Counted from the first letter of the stretch, positions 7,052 through 15,820 are shown. The stretch: 64,000 bases of DNA from Bacillota bacterium (GCA_023393235.1 JAEWMH010000115.1:1-64000); one strand, 5' to 3'. Translations and numbers: made by a program. Notes: a model not told the origin generated them from the letters alone.

Positions 7052-8587
7052 ATGGCATTGAAAAACAACAGCAGGTGGTGGGTGCTCTTCTCCCTTAGCC
7101 TGGGCTTGATGGCGGTCAGCCTGGATACTACCGTACTGAATGTGGCACTGCCCACCTTGGCGGTAGAGCTTCAAGCTTCAACCAGCCAGCTGCAGTGGAT
7201 TCTGGATGCGTACAACTTGATTCTGGCCATATTGCTGCTTCCGGCAGGAATGCTGGGCGACAGGTACGGCAGGAAAAAGCTTCTTCTGGGCGCTCTTCTC
7301 CTGTTCGGAGCAGCCTCGGCCGCCTGCGCTGCTTCGGGTACAGCCAGCATGCTGATTGGTATGCGTGCTTTTCTCGGAATAGGGGCGGCTTTTCTGATCC
7401 CCCTCTCCATCTCTGTGCTTCCGGTGCTGTTTAAGGGGGAGGAAAGAACCCGGGCCATGATGATCTGGATGACAGTGAATATGCTGGGTATTCCCCTTGG
7501 CCCTCTTGTCGGCGGTTATTTGTTGAAGCATTACCATTGGAGCTCCGTATTTCTCATCAATCTCCCTCTGATCGCAATTGCCCTCACCGCCGTCGCCCTC
7601 CTTATGCCCGAATCCCACAGCGAACACCGGCCTAAACTTGATGCGGGCGGAATCATTTTCTCCAGTTCGGGATTGGGTGCCATTACCTACGGCTTTATCC
7701 GGGCCGGCGAACAGGGCTGGGGAGACATGGCAGCCTGGCTGGCTATTGCAGGAGGCATTCTGCTGCTTGTTATACTGTTTTTGTGGGAGCGTAAAGCAGC
7801 AGAACCTTTGGTCGATTTCTCCATGTTCCGCTCAAGGAGCTTTACCTGGGGAACGCTGCTGGCGACAGGCGTTACCTTCTCCATGTTCGGACTTCTGTTT
7901 GGATTACCTCAATTTTTTCAGGCGGTAAAAGGAACGGATGCCTTCGGGACGGGGCTTCGTCTCCTTCCATTAATCGGAGGAACCCTGGCCGGCGCCAAAA
8001 TTTCCGAGCTTTTTATTCCCCGGTTGGGAGGAAAAGCAGTGATTTCCGCAGGGTTTGTGCTCCTGGGTGCGGGTTTGGCCTTGGGCACAGGCACCGGGTT
8101 GGATACCGGTTTAGGCTATATTGCCTTATGGACCGTGATTGCCGGAGCAGGTTTGGGATTTGCTCTGCCTACCGCTATGGATATGGCTCTGGGAGAGCTT
8201 ACCGAGGCCAAAAGCGGTATAGGATCAGCCTTGGTCATGGCAACGCGGCAGGTAGGCGCTTCAATCAGCGTGGCTCTGCTTGGCTCGGCCTTGAATGCCG
8301 TCTACCGCGCCAATTTGTCTTTGGGCGGGCTGCCTGATGGTGCTGCAGAAGCGATCCGCAAAAGCGCCGCAGCCGGAACAACAGCGGCTGTGAAGCTGAG
8401 TTCGCCGGAGACACTGGCTATGATCCGCTCCGCCTATATCCATGGCATGGAAATGCTATTATGGATCTGCGCGGGCAGCGCCCTGGTCAGCCTGATTCTG
8501 GGCCTCCTCTTTTTGCCCCGCGGGCCGATTGCTGCCGCAGCCAACACCACCGGCGGTACCCGGGCAAGTGATTCCACCCCGTCATAA
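7052..8587 (+). CDS. MFS drug exporter, DHA2 (EmrB/QacA-type, 14 TM)
   Basis: This 511-residue membrane protein belongs to the 14-helix drug:H+ antiporter-2 family. Helix 1 carries SLDTTVLNVALPTL and is followed by LQWILDAYNL, both family signatures. The loop 2-3 motif is GDRYGRKK, and motif C in helix 5 is seen as GIPLGPLVGGYLL. It ends in a Thr/Gly-rich tail. ATG 7052 has GAAAGGG about 9 nt upstream and lies downstream of the predicted transcription start. A TetR regulator gene follows in the same direction after about 85 bp, so local control by that repressor is likely. The substrate cannot be read from sequence. The pair interrupts the usual rho-rpmE neighbourhood and may be a later insertion. 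Confidence 0.92.
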   Translation: MALKNNSRWWVLFSLSLGLMAVSLDTTVLNVALPTLAVELQASTSQLQWILDAYNLILAILLLPAGMLGDRYGRKKLLLGALLLFGAASAACAASGTASMLIGMRAFLGIGAAFLIPLSISVLPVLFKGEERTRAMMIWMTVNMLGIPLGPLVGGYLLKHYHWSSVFLINLPLIAIALTAVALLMPESHSEHRPKLDAGGIIFSSSGLGAITYGFIRAGEQGWGDMAAWLAIAGGILLLVILFLWERKAAEPLVDFSMFRSRSFTWGTLLATGVTFSMFGLLFGLPQFFQAVKGTDAFGTGLRLLPLIGGTLAGAKISELFIPRLGGKAVISAGFVLLGAGLALGTGTGLDTGLGYIALWTVIAGAGLGFALPTAMDMALGELTEAKSGIGSALVMATRQVGASISVALLGSALNAVYRANLSLGGLPDGAAEAIRKSAAAGTTAAVKLSSPETLAMIRSAYIHGMEMLLWICAGSALVSLILGLLFLPRGPIAAAANTTGGTRASDSTPS

Positions 8588-8673
8588 AACCTTTCCCATC
8601 CTGTCCAAAAAAGGTAAACTGGAGAAAACCCCGATTTGATAACGGGGCTTTGGTTACCATGGAGGGATTGCAA

Positions 8674-9273
8674 TTGTCGGATGGAGCAGAGCGCAAAATG
8701 GGCCTGCGTGAACGCAAAAAGTTGAAAACAAGAGCCACAATCCGCAAAATGGCCATGCAGCTGTTTCGTGAGCAGGGTTACCAGGCGACTACCGTCGAGC
8801 AGATTGCGGAGGTTTCGGAGGTTTCTCCCAGCACCTTTTTCCGGTATTTCGCTTCCAAGGAAGCGGTTGTGACAGAGGATGATTATGATCCGCTGCTGAT
8901 CGAAGCATACCGTGTACAACCCCTGGACACTCCCCCTATCCAAGCGCTGCGCAATGCCCTCAAAGAAGGCTTCGGCCATATTTCCCAAGATGACCGGGAA
9001 GGGATGTGGGAACGGATTTCTCTGACCTATTCCGTTCCGGAGCTGCGCGGTGCGGCTTTGCAGCAGGTTATGGGCACATCGGAAACCATCAGCATCGAAA
9101 CTGCACGGCGGTACGGCAAACATGCCTCCGATCTGAAAACACGCACCTTTGCAGCTGCCGTGGTGGGTGTGGTCATTGCGGCCCAGATGCATTACATCGA
9201 GCATCCCGAACGGGAATTCGTGGATATTGTGGATGAGGCGCTGGCCTTGATGGATAACGGATTTCCCCTATAA
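8674..9273 (+). CDS. TetR/AcrR-family transcriptional regulator
   Basis: The protein has 199 residues if it starts at TTG 8674, which has GGAGGG 7 nt upstream; a longer ORF from 8650 lacks a ribosome site. The N-terminal TetR DNA-binding domain reads RKKLKTRATIRKMAMQLFREQGYQATTVEQIAEVSEVSPSTFFRYFASKE, with the expected helix-turn-helix and the FFRYF signature. The C-terminal half is a variable ligand domain, with a MftR/AcrR-like C-terminal region in the part FAAAVVGVVIAAQMHY. It probably regulates the MFS exporter just upstream. I did not find a convincing palindromic operator. A bidirectional terminator follows. Confidence 0.9.
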   Translation: MSDGAERKMGLRERKKLKTRATIRKMAMQLFREQGYQATTVEQIAEVSEVSPSTFFRYFASKEAVVTEDDYDPLLIEAYRVQPLDTPPIQALRNALKEGFGHISQDDREGMWERISLTYSVPELRGAALQQVMGTSETISIETARRYGKHASDLKTRTFAAAVVGVVIAAQMHYIEHPEREFVDIVDEALALMDNGFPL

Positions 9274-9307
9274 ACGATCCCCGAACGAAAATTCTCGCCA
9301 AAAGCAC

Positions 9308-9359
9308 AAAAAAGCTGTCCGTCTTGGACCCTGATGGGTTTTGGAACGGACAGCTTTTT
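9308..9359. terminator. Bidirectional terminator between tetR and the radical SAM gene
   Basis: AAAAAGCTGTCCGT (9308-9322) pairs with ACGGACAGCTTTTT (9346-9359). The A-tract and T-tract on the two sides allow termination in both directions between the two convergent genes. Confidence 0.9.
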
Positions 9360-9379
9360 GATTGATAGGATTGACAAGG

Positions 9380-10633
9380 CTATTTGCGCGCCAGACTTTC
9401 CGGCGTATGGGTGTACGAGCCAAGCTTCGTGCCGGGTAATTCCGCACGGAAGATGTCCAGCATCTGCTTCATGCCGAGGATTTCGCCCCGGGGTTTGGGA
9501 ATCAGCCCCAGATAACTCTCCGGGTCGATATTCAGGTTGCGCAGCTGAATCAGCTTCAGATCCGTCCGCTGGGCCAGCCCCACCATCGCTTCAATCTCCT
9601 CTTCCCTGTCACTAACCCCGGGGAATACCAGATAATTGATGGAGGTAACCACACCCTTGTCGGCGGCATAACGCAGGGACTTCTCCACGTTGGCCAGATT
9701 GTAGCCTCTTGGGCGGTAATAAGCATTGTAATGGTCGTCCAACGCGCTGATGGTGCTGACCCGGATCAGATCCAGGCCTGCGTCCACGATTCCCCGGATA
9801 TGATCCGTCAGGCCCGCGTTGGTATTCATATTGATATATCCCATGGAGGTAATCTCTCTAACCCGCTTGATCGCTTGGATAATGATAGGCGCCTGGGTAG
9901 AGGGTTCTCCCTCGCAGCCCTGCCCGAAGCTGATGATGGACTCCGGTGTGGTCAAATGCTGCAGCATCAGCTGCACCAGCTCATCCACAGTAGGCTTGAA
10001 GTTCATCCGTGTCTGCGGCGCCACGAAGGCGCTGCCCTCATCCTGCTCGGAAATGCAACCGAAGCAGCCTGCGTTGCAGGAATAGGATACCGGAACACCG
10101 CCCTCCCAACGCCCAAGGAATGTATTGGATGCCGTCAGGCATTCATATTCCAGCGCGCAGTTGGACAGGTGGGTATAGAGCCGGTTCTCCGGATATTGCT
10201 CCGTCAGCTGCCGGACCTTCCGTTTCAGCTCTCGAGGATCGCAGGTATTGGGATTCCATTTATGGGGATCGTCGCATTGTTCGGCGGCGACATAGAAGCC
10301 ATCATTCTTCCAGACCACGGCGGTATACCCGAATAAGGGCAGCACCGAGGTTTTGTCGGACTTGATGTAAGCGGGAATGAGAAGCCGGGTGTAGCCCTGG
10401 GGCAGCAGCGCTCCGACGGCGTTATACTCCCCTTGCATAACCTTCATATCGCCCGTAGCCGGATCGGCATACACGGGACGGGTGCAAGGCAGGCTGACCA
10501 GCGTCGCTCCTTCCGGCAGAGGAATCAGCTCATGCTCCAACAGATCGACGATCATATCGCCGCTGCGCCCTAATGCCTCGCAATCGGGATGGTCATAGAC
10601 CTTGCCGTCTTGATCGGCGTATACCAGTCGCAT
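9380..10633 (-). CDS. Radical SAM protein next to rho
   Basis: This 417-residue protein has a central radical SAM core with the canonical C-x3-C-x2-C cluster motif CNAGCFGC (Cys186, 190, 193) and a glycine/glutamate SAM-binding segment (SFGQGCEGEPS). It ends with typical TIM-barrel elements (INMNTNAG, DLIRVSTIS, INYLVFPGVSD). About 185 residues precede the cluster, a region I do not recognise, containing further cysteines (CDDPHKWNPNTCD, LSNCALEYEC). ATG 10633 follows AAGGAGG by 11 nt; TTG 10636 is an alternative. It starts about 40 bp after rho and is probably in the murA-rho operon. The substrate is unknown. Confidence 0.85.
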   Translation of the reverse strand: MRLVYADQDGKVYDHPDCEALGRSGDMIVDLLEHELIPLPEGATLVSLPCTRPVYADPATGDMKVMQGEYNAVGALLPQGYTRLLIPAYIKSDKTSVLPLFGYTAVVWKNDGFYVAAEQCDDPHKWNPNTCDPRELKRKVRQLTEQYPENRLYTHLSNCALEYECLTASNTFLGRWEGGVPVSYSCNAGCFGCISEQDEGSAFVAPQTRMNFKPTVDELVQLMLQHLTTPESIISFGQGCEGEPSTQAPIIIQAIKRVREITSMGYINMNTNAGLTDHIRGIVDAGLDLIRVSTISALDDHYNAYYRPRGYNLANVEKSLRYAADKGVVTSINYLVFPGVSDREEEIEAMVGLAQRTDLKLIQLRNLNIDPESYLGLIPKPRGEILGMKQMLDIFRAELPGTKLGSYTHTPESLARK

Positions 10634-10675
10634 CAACGTAGCTGCCTCCTTTTTCATCTGCAGGTTCCTGTTGGT

Positions 10676-11953
10676 TTAAGAGACGGAGGTTTTGGCCTTC
10701 CGGATATTGCCCGTGGGGTCCAGATTCTCCAGGAATTCTTGATTGGTCTTCGCTTCACTAAGCCGCTTCAGGAATGCTTCCGTAAATTCGTGGGTATCCT
10801 GCATGTTCTTGCGCAGCGCCCAGATTTTCTCCAGCTCTTCCTTGGCCAGCAGCATCTCCTCCCGGCGCGTGCCGGATTTGCGGATATCGATAGAGGGGAA
10901 GATCCGTTTCTCCGCAAGCTTGCGGTCCAGATGCAGCTCCAGGTTGCCGGTTCCCTTAAATTCTTCGTAGATAACATCATCCATCCGGGAGCCGGTTTCG
11001 ATAAGGGCTGTAGCCAGAATGGTCAGGCTGCCGCCTTCCTCAATGTTCCGGGCTGCGCCGAAGAACCGTTTGGGCCGGTGGAATGCTCCCGGATCAATAC
11101 CGCCGGACAATGTGCGGCCGGTAGGAGGCACAACCAGGTTGTACGCCCGGGCCAGCCGGGTGATGCTGTCCAGCAGAATCACAACGTCCTTCTTATGCTC
11201 AACCAGCCGTTGGGCCCGTTCCAGCACTAGCTCAGCCACCTTAATGTGGTTCTCCGGCAGCTCGTCGAAGGTAGAGGCTACAACCTCGCCTTTAACCGAA
11301 CGCTGCATATCCGTAACTTCCTCCGGCCGTTCGTCAATCAACAGCACAAACAGCTCCACGTCCGGATAGTTGGTGGAAATGCTGTTGGCGATTTCCTTCA
11401 GCAGCAGGGTTTTGCCCGCTTTGGGCGGAGCCACGATCAACCCCCGCTGGCCCATGCCCACAGGCGCCAGCAGATCCATGACCCGGGTGGAAATCTGAGT
11501 GGGATTGGTCTCCAACGTAATTTTCTTCTGGGGATAAAGAGGGGTCAATGCGGGAAAATGCAGCCGTTCCGCTGCGGTCTCCGGCTTCTCGCCGTTTACC
11601 GCTTCTACCTGGAGCAAGCCGAAATACCGTTCGTTCTCCTTGGGAGGACGGCATTTCCCGGAGACTACGTCGCCGGAGCGCAGGTCAAACTTGCGGATTT
11701 GCGAAGCGGAGATGTAGATATCTTCCGCACTGGGCAAATAATTGATCGGACGCAGGAAGCCGAAGCCCTCCTGGAGGATATCGAGAACCCCCTCCATAAA
11801 CATCAGGCCGCCCTTTTCCGCCTGGGCCCGCAGGATGGCAAAAATCAGCTCTTTCTTCTTCATTTGGCCATAATAAGGAATCTGATGATGTTTGGCCAGC
11901 TTGTACAATTCAGTGAGCTTCAGCGTCTGAAGCTCGGACAGTTGCATATCCAT
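10676..11953 (-). CDS. rho: Transcription termination factor Rho
   Basis: This is a hexameric RNA-dependent helicase/ATPase of about 425 residues. The N-terminal Rho_N helix bundle is seen as LQTLKLTELYKLAKHHQIP. The cold-shock-like primary RNA-binding domain follows (GVLDILQEGFGFLRP). The ATPase core has Walker A APPKAGKTLLLKEIA, Walker B VVILLDSITRLARAYN, the Q-loop/R-loop region GRTLSGGIDPGAFHRPKRFFGAARN (given here as a family landmark), and the C-terminal EELEKIWALRK. Starts at 11968 (GTG), 11953 or 11947 (ATG) are all possible; GGTGG lies 8 nt before 11953. It lies 70-85 bp downstream of murA with no terminator between, so the two are probably cotranscribed, as in Bacillus. Confidence 0.96.
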   Translation of the reverse strand: MDMQLSELQTLKLTELYKLAKHHQIPYYGQMKKKELIFAILRAQAEKGGLMFMEGVLDILQEGFGFLRPINYLPSAEDIYISASQIRKFDLRSGDVVSGKCRPPKENERYFGLLQVEAVNGEKPETAAERLHFPALTPLYPQKKITLETNPTQISTRVMDLLAPVGMGQRGLIVAPPKAGKTLLLKEIANSISTNYPDVELFVLLIDERPEEVTDMQRSVKGEVVASTFDELPENHIKVAELVLERAQRLVEHKKDVVILLDSITRLARAYNLVVPPTGRTLSGGIDPGAFHRPKRFFGAARNIEEGGSLTILATALIETGSRMDDVIYEEFKGTGNLELHLDRKLAEKRIFPSIDIRKSGTRREEMLLAKEELEKIWALRKNMQDTHEFTEAFLKRLSEAKTNQEFLENLDPTGNIRKAKTSVS

Positions 11954-12038
11954 CTCATTAACCACCACGCTCTATTAAAATTTTTCATTCTCTTTTGTAC
12001 ACAATACGTTTAACCAGTTTACCCCAAATGCCTATCTC

Positions 12039-13295
12039 TTATTCCCGCCAGACCTGAGCGCCCAAAAGACTCAGGTTTTCTACCAGATTGTCATAGCCCC
12101 GGTCGATATATTCCACACCGGTAACCTCTGTCAGCCCGCCTCCGGACACAGTCAAACCCGCCACCACCAGAGCAGCTCCAGCTCTCAAATCAGTCGCCTT
12201 CACCTTCGCCCCGGACAGGTGGGTGCCTTCAATAATAGCGGTTCGGCCCTCCACCTTGATTTTGGCCCCCATCCGCACCAGCTCTGGGACATGTTTGAAC
12301 CGGTTGTTATACACGTAATCGGTGAGCAGGCTGGTGCCGCTGGCCTGGGTCAGGAGACTGGCCATAGGCGATTGCATATCTGTGGCAAAACCCGGATACA
12401 CCAGCGCCTTCACATCCACCGCCTGATAGCCCGGCTGGCCCAGTACCCGGATAGCTTCATCCATCTCGGTAATCTGGACGCCCATTTCCCGCAGCTTGGC
12501 CGTGACCGCTTCCATGTGCTTCGGAATAATATTGTCGACGATCACATCGCCCCGGGTAGCCGCGGCAGCAATCATATAGGTGCCTGCCTGGATCCGGTCC
12601 GGAATGATGGAATGGCGGCAGCCGTGCATCTCGCTGACTCCCTCCACCCGGATGGTTTCGGTGCCGGCTCCCTTGATGCGGGCTCCCATGTTGTTCAAGA
12701 GTGTAGCAACATCTATAATTTCAGGCTCTTTGGCCGCATTTTCGATCAAAGTCACACCTTTGGCCCGTGAGGCTGCCAGCATGATGTTAATGGTGGCGCC
12801 GACGCTGACCACGTCCAGGTAAATCTTTGCACCGCGCAGTTCTTTCGCTTGAATATGAATGGCTCCGTATTCATTGCTTACCCGGGCGCCGAGGGCTTCG
12901 AATCCCTTGATGTGCTGGTCAATGGGACGCGGTTCAAAATTGCAGCCGCCGGGCAACCCGATGACGGCTTCACCAAACCGCCCCAGAAGCGCACCCATCA
13001 GATAATAGGAGGCACGGAGTTTCTTGACGTTCCCGTTGGGCATAGGCACGGATTTCAAGGCGGAGGGATCAATGGTCATCTGGTCTCCCTGCCATTCCAC
13101 ACCTGCCCCCAGATCCACCAGTAGCTCCCTGTAGATGGAGACGTCGCTTAACACGGGCAAATTATCTAAGGTGACGGGGGTCTCCGCAAGGAGCGCTGCC
13201 GGAATTAAAGCAAGGGCGCTGTTTTTGGCGCCGCTGATGGTGACGGTTCCCCGCAAGGGCGAGCCGCCTGCGATCATCAGTTTCTGCATCTGCAC
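12039..13295 (-). CDS. murA: UDP-N-acetylglucosamine 1-carboxyvinyltransferase (MurA)
   Basis: MurA transfers enolpyruvate from PEP to UDP-GlcNAc, the first committed step of peptidoglycan synthesis. The 418-residue protein has two EPT repeats, the conserved opening LRGTVTISGAKNSALALIPAALL, and the active-site loop LPGGCNFEPRPIDQH with the catalytic Cys118 (fosfomycin target). The start is GTG 13295 with AGGAGG 5 nt upstream; ATG 13289 is an alternative. The location next to rho matches the MurAB/MurZ paralogue of B. subtilis, so a second murA elsewhere in the genome is expected. The region upstream is an unusual hairpin and repeat array. Confidence 0.96.
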   Translation of the reverse strand: MQMQKLMIAGGSPLRGTVTISGAKNSALALIPAALLAETPVTLDNLPVLSDVSIYRELLVDLGAGVEWQGDQMTIDPSALKSVPMPNGNVKKLRASYYLMGALLGRFGEAVIGLPGGCNFEPRPIDQHIKGFEALGARVSNEYGAIHIQAKELRGAKIYLDVVSVGATINIMLAASRAKGVTLIENAAKEPEIIDVATLLNNMGARIKGAGTETIRVEGVSEMHGCRHSIIPDRIQAGTYMIAAAATRGDVIVDNIIPKHMEAVTAKLREMGVQITEMDEAIRVLGQPGYQAVDVKALVYPGFATDMQSPMASLLTQASGTSLLTDYVYNNRFKHVPELVRMGAKIKVEGRTAIIEGTHLSGAKVKATDLRAGAALVVAGLTVSGGGLTEVTGVEYIDRGYDNLVENLSLLGAQVWRE

Positions 13296-13309
13296 CTTTT
13301 CCTCCTAAA

Positions 13310-13395
13310 AGCTTTGCTGATAAGCAAAGCTAACTTCGTAAGCATTCGCTGAGTTTTGTCGCGAGACAAAACTTACTTCGCAAGCTATCACTAAG
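13310..13395. repeat. Alternating hairpin / 24-bp unit array upstream of murA
   Basis: Two perfect short hairpins (AGCTTTGCT-GATA-AGCAAAGCT at 13310-13331; GTTTTGTC-GCGA-GACAAAAC at 13353-13372) alternate with two copies of a 24-bp unit. The units are at 13330-13353 and 13372-13395, about 18 of 24 positions identical, each with ACTTCGYAAGC. It lies only 15 bp upstream of the murA start codon, so it would be in the murA leader RNA. Confidence 0.75.
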
Positions 13396-13408
13396 GCTTC
13401 ATAAAAAA

Positions 13409-13602
13409 TGTAAGCGTCAAAAAATGTACGCTATCCGATATTTCGCAGCATTTTTAACGAAATAAGAATCATAAAATGATTGCTATTCACTCTACTAACT
13501 TGCTTTTTCCACGATTCCAGGGGTTTAGGATACATTTTGTGTATGCTATATCCCGATTTCCCCGGCAAACTGTCTGTTAGCATACATTTGTTGAGCGCTA
13601 TT
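13409..13602. repeat. Intergenic repeat cluster, family A (three units)
   Basis: Units are at 13409-13437 (forward: TAAGCGTCAA...ATGTACGCTAT), 13528-13553 (palindromic: GGATACATTTTGTGTATGC...) and 13577-13602 (reverse: AGCATACATTTG...CGCTAT). The same units in the same forward-palindrome-reverse order recur at 54357-54551. The intervening DNA shows no gene. Confidence 0.8.
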
Positions 13603-13930
13603 AAGCATACATACACCCGGCTATACCACTTGCCAGGCCCGCCTGGAAAGAGCGGATAACCGCCGGTTCCCGGACAGAATCCCGGAAATGAGCCAACCGT
13701 TACCAAGTAACACATACTGTTCATAAGCATAAGCAGAAGCCAACCAGACCTGCATATGTAAGGGACTTGTACGCCGTTGGGCGTTGTGCAGCAACAAACC
13801 GAATTCCGGGGACATAAATAATGAGGTGCAAATATGAGGCCGTATTTCCAAAGCGGAAGCAGCAACGCCGCTCCCTATGATTCTAGCGATTGCGACAGCA
13901 TTAGACGCGCAAATAGGTTCCCATAACAAT
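13603..13930. other. Intergenic DNA without a recognisable gene
   Basis: Open frames on the minus strand here (up to 144 codons, spanning 13431-13929) overlap the repeat units, have no ribosome site and show unbiased composition. I see no RNA gene or promoter in this stretch. Confidence 0.6.
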
Positions 13931-13931
13931 A

Positions 13932-13972
13932 GAAAGGGAAGGCATCTGTAAGAGATGGATGCTTTCCCTTTC
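13932..13972 (-). terminator. Hairpin terminator after fbaA
   Basis: GAAAGGGAAGGCATC (13932-13946) pairs with GATGCTTTCCCTTTC (13958-13972) with one mismatch. The T tract on the minus side is weak. Confidence 0.65.
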
Positions 13973-14000
13973 CGAATTATGTCACATTACGGAAAACAGA

Positions 14001-14858
14001 TTAAGCCTTGCCGGCGCTGCCGAAAAGCTGAATCTTGGATTTCACCACTTCGATCATGGCGTTGCGGGCAGGTGTCAGGTACTTGCGGGGATCATACACC
14101 TTGGAATCCTTGGCAAGCACTTCGCGGATAGCGGCAGTACCGGCAACTTGGTTCTCAGTGTTTACGTTGATCTTGGAAGCACCTGCAGCGATTGCTTGAG
14201 CGATGAGCTCGTCCGGCACGCCGGATCCGCCGTGCAGCACGATGGAAACCGGAATCGCAGCTGCAACCTTTTCAATGATATCGTTGTGGATCTTTACTTC
14301 GCCTTTATAAACGCCGTGTGCGGTACCAACGGCAATTGCCAAAGCGTCAACCTTGGTTTCTTCGTAGAAACGCAGGGCTTCTTCCGGCTTGGCCAATTGA
14401 GCGCTGGCTTCGTCATGGCTGATGTCGTCTTCAGTACCGCCGATGGTGCCCAGCTCGCCTTCAACGGAAACGCCCATGGCATGAGCCACTTTCACGATTT
14501 CCTTGGTCAGACGGATGTTCTCCTCGAAAGAATAGTGGGAGCCGTCGAACATAACGGAGCTGAAGCCCGCGCGGATACACTTCATGGCAACTTCAAAGCT
14601 GCTGCCGTGGTCCAGGTGGAGGGCGATGGGCAAACCGGATTTCTTGGCGGAAGCTTCCGCAAGAGCAACGGTATACTCAATACCCATGTACTTCAGTGCG
14701 CCTTCGCTGACACCGAAGATAATCGGGGACTTCAATTCTGTAGCTGCTTCAGTGATGGCTTGAGCAAACTCAAGGTTGTTCATGTTGAATTGACCCACCG
14801 CATACTTGCCTGCTTTGGCTTGCGGAAGGAACTCATTCATAGAAACTAACAAAGACAT
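14001..14858 (-). CDS. fbaA: Fructose-1,6-bisphosphate aldolase, class II
   Basis: This zinc-dependent aldolase interconverts fructose 1,6-bisphosphate with dihydroxyacetone phosphate and glyceraldehyde 3-phosphate in glycolysis. At 285 residues it matches the FbaA/GatY family length. It has the zinc-ligand motif HLDHGSS (about residues 80-86), EGELGTIGG with a conserved metal/proton-transfer Glu, later zinc histidines in GTAHGVYKG and VLHGGSGVP, and the phosphate-binding segment KINVNTENQ. An AGGAGGAAACCTGC stretch precedes the ATG. The order spo0F-fba-murA is conserved with B. subtilis. It has its own hairpin terminator. Confidence 0.97.
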   Translation of the reverse strand: MSLLVSMNEFLPQAKAGKYAVGQFNMNNLEFAQAITEAATELKSPIIFGVSEGALKYMGIEYTVALAEASAKKSGLPIALHLDHGSSFEVAMKCIRAGFSSVMFDGSHYSFEENIRLTKEIVKVAHAMGVSVEGELGTIGGTEDDISHDEASAQLAKPEEALRFYEETKVDALAIAVGTAHGVYKGEVKIHNDIIEKVAAAIPVSIVLHGGSGVPDELIAQAIAAGASKINVNTENQVAGTAAIREVLAKDSKVYDPRKYLTPARNAMIEVVKSKIQLFGSAGKA

Positions 14859-15065
14859 GCAGGTTTCCTCCTATCTGTTTTCAATCATCTGGAACATTAT
14901 ATCATACAACCCTGCCATGTGTAACCAAGCCCGCAAAAAACCTTCTGCCTGGCGGATTGCAAAGGGAAAAAGGCCATCCGTTTCAGGTGGCTGTTGGCTA
15001 GTGTCTCCAGACTGCCGGAAGACTAAACCTGAGGCCCGGCCGTACAACGCAGTACAAGCCGGCAG

Positions 15066-15093
15066 CAAAAAAAATGATCCTGCCGGCAGGATC
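15066..15093 (-). terminator. Rho-independent terminator after spo0F
   Basis: The palindrome GATCCTGCCGGCAGGATC (15076-15093) is followed on the minus strand by A and eight T residues, about 40 nt after the spo0F stop. Confidence 0.9.
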
Positions 15094-15130
15094 AAAAGGG
15101 TAAAGCCAAAGACTTTGACCGTTTGCCAGA

Positions 15131-15523
15131 TTAGATGGCAAAGCTGCTGTTCGGCCCAAAATGCCGCAGCTCCGTGTTTACGGCCAAACGCAGCTCATCA
15201 ATGTCAAAGGGTTTGGTGAAATGAGTCAACGCTCCCAAATCCGTGGCTTCCTTGATCATGTCGAGCTCTCCATAGGCCGTCATCATAATCACCTTGATGG
15301 ACGAATCGATCTGTTTGATATGCTTGAGAATATCAAGGCCGTCCATGCCCGGAATCTTCATGTCCAGCAGCACCAGATCCGGCGCTTCCTTCCGGACGAT
15401 TTCCAGGGCAAGCTTGCCATTGGAGGCTTGAAACGTCTGATAGCCTTCCACATTGAAGACTTCCATCAGCAGGATGCGAATTCCGTTCTGGTCATCCACA
15501 ATCAGAATCTTCTTCTTGTCCAC
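15131..15523 (-). CDS. spo0F: Sporulation phosphorelay response regulator Spo0F
   Basis: This single-domain receiver (130 residues) relays phosphate from sensor kinases to Spo0B in the sporulation phosphorelay. The acidic pocket Asp10-Asp11 (VDDQNG), the phosphoacceptor Asp54 (LLDMKIPGMDG), Thr82 (MMTAYGE) and the invariant Lys in FTKPFD are all present; there is no output domain. Length and position between pyrG and fbaA match B. subtilis spo0F. The start is GTG 15523, with GGGAGGG 6 nt upstream. A near-consensus sigma-H promoter lies about 75-105 bp upstream (15598-15627), consistent with induction at the onset of stationary phase. Confidence 0.96.
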   Translation of the reverse strand: MDKKKILIVDDQNGIRILLMEVFNVEGYQTFQASNGKLALEIVRKEAPDLVLLDMKIPGMDGLDILKHIKQIDSSIKVIMMTAYGELDMIKEATDLGALTHFTKPFDIDELRLAVNTELRHFGPNSSFAI

Positions 15524-15597
15524 TGCATACCCTCCCTATCTTGCGAAACAACAGCTTCTTCGGCGAATAAAGCCATCAATTCCAATGAATGGGTATA

Positions 15598-15627
15598 ACA
15601 TTCGCTATTCCTTCAGCAAATTCCTGC
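15598..15627 (-). promoter_or_regulatory. spo0F: Sigma-H promoter of spo0F
   Basis: On the minus strand: -35 GCAGGAATT (15619-15627, full match to RnAGGAWWW), 12-bp spacer, -10 AGCGAATGT (15598-15606, 8 of 9 to RnnGAATWW). B. subtilis spo0F is also driven by sigma-H. Confidence 0.75.
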
Positions 15628-15774
15628 AATCCTTTAAGTATTTCATCAAAAATCTGAGAAAAACACCTGTCCGAAGGAGATTGTACAGTTTAAAGGCAGG
15701 GGCAGGACAGGCCAAAACCAATAATTGCAAGCGCTTACCAAAAGTCGATTACTACAAATGCCTTGCCGCCTGCA

Positions 15775-15811
15775 AAAACTACCGCTCCGCGCAGGATTTC
15801 CTGCGCGGAGC
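15775..15811 (-). terminator. Rho-independent terminator after pyrG
   Basis: A perfect 12-bp stem GCTCCGCGCAGG (15784-15795) with CCTGCGCGGAGC (15800-15811) and a 4-nt loop is followed on the minus strand by GGTAGTTTTTGC. Confidence 0.88.
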
Positions 15812-15820
15812 GGAGCATTT

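Noticed and set aside
13431..13929. Minus-strand frames of 102-144 codons upstream of murA
   Set aside because: They run through family A repeat units, lack ribosome sites and show no protein-like features.
15726..15739. cre-like sequence (TGCAAGCGCTTACC) between pyrG and spo0F
   Set aside because: Two mismatches at key positions and about 100 bp upstream of the sigma-H promoter of spo0F; no reason to expect CcpA control there.
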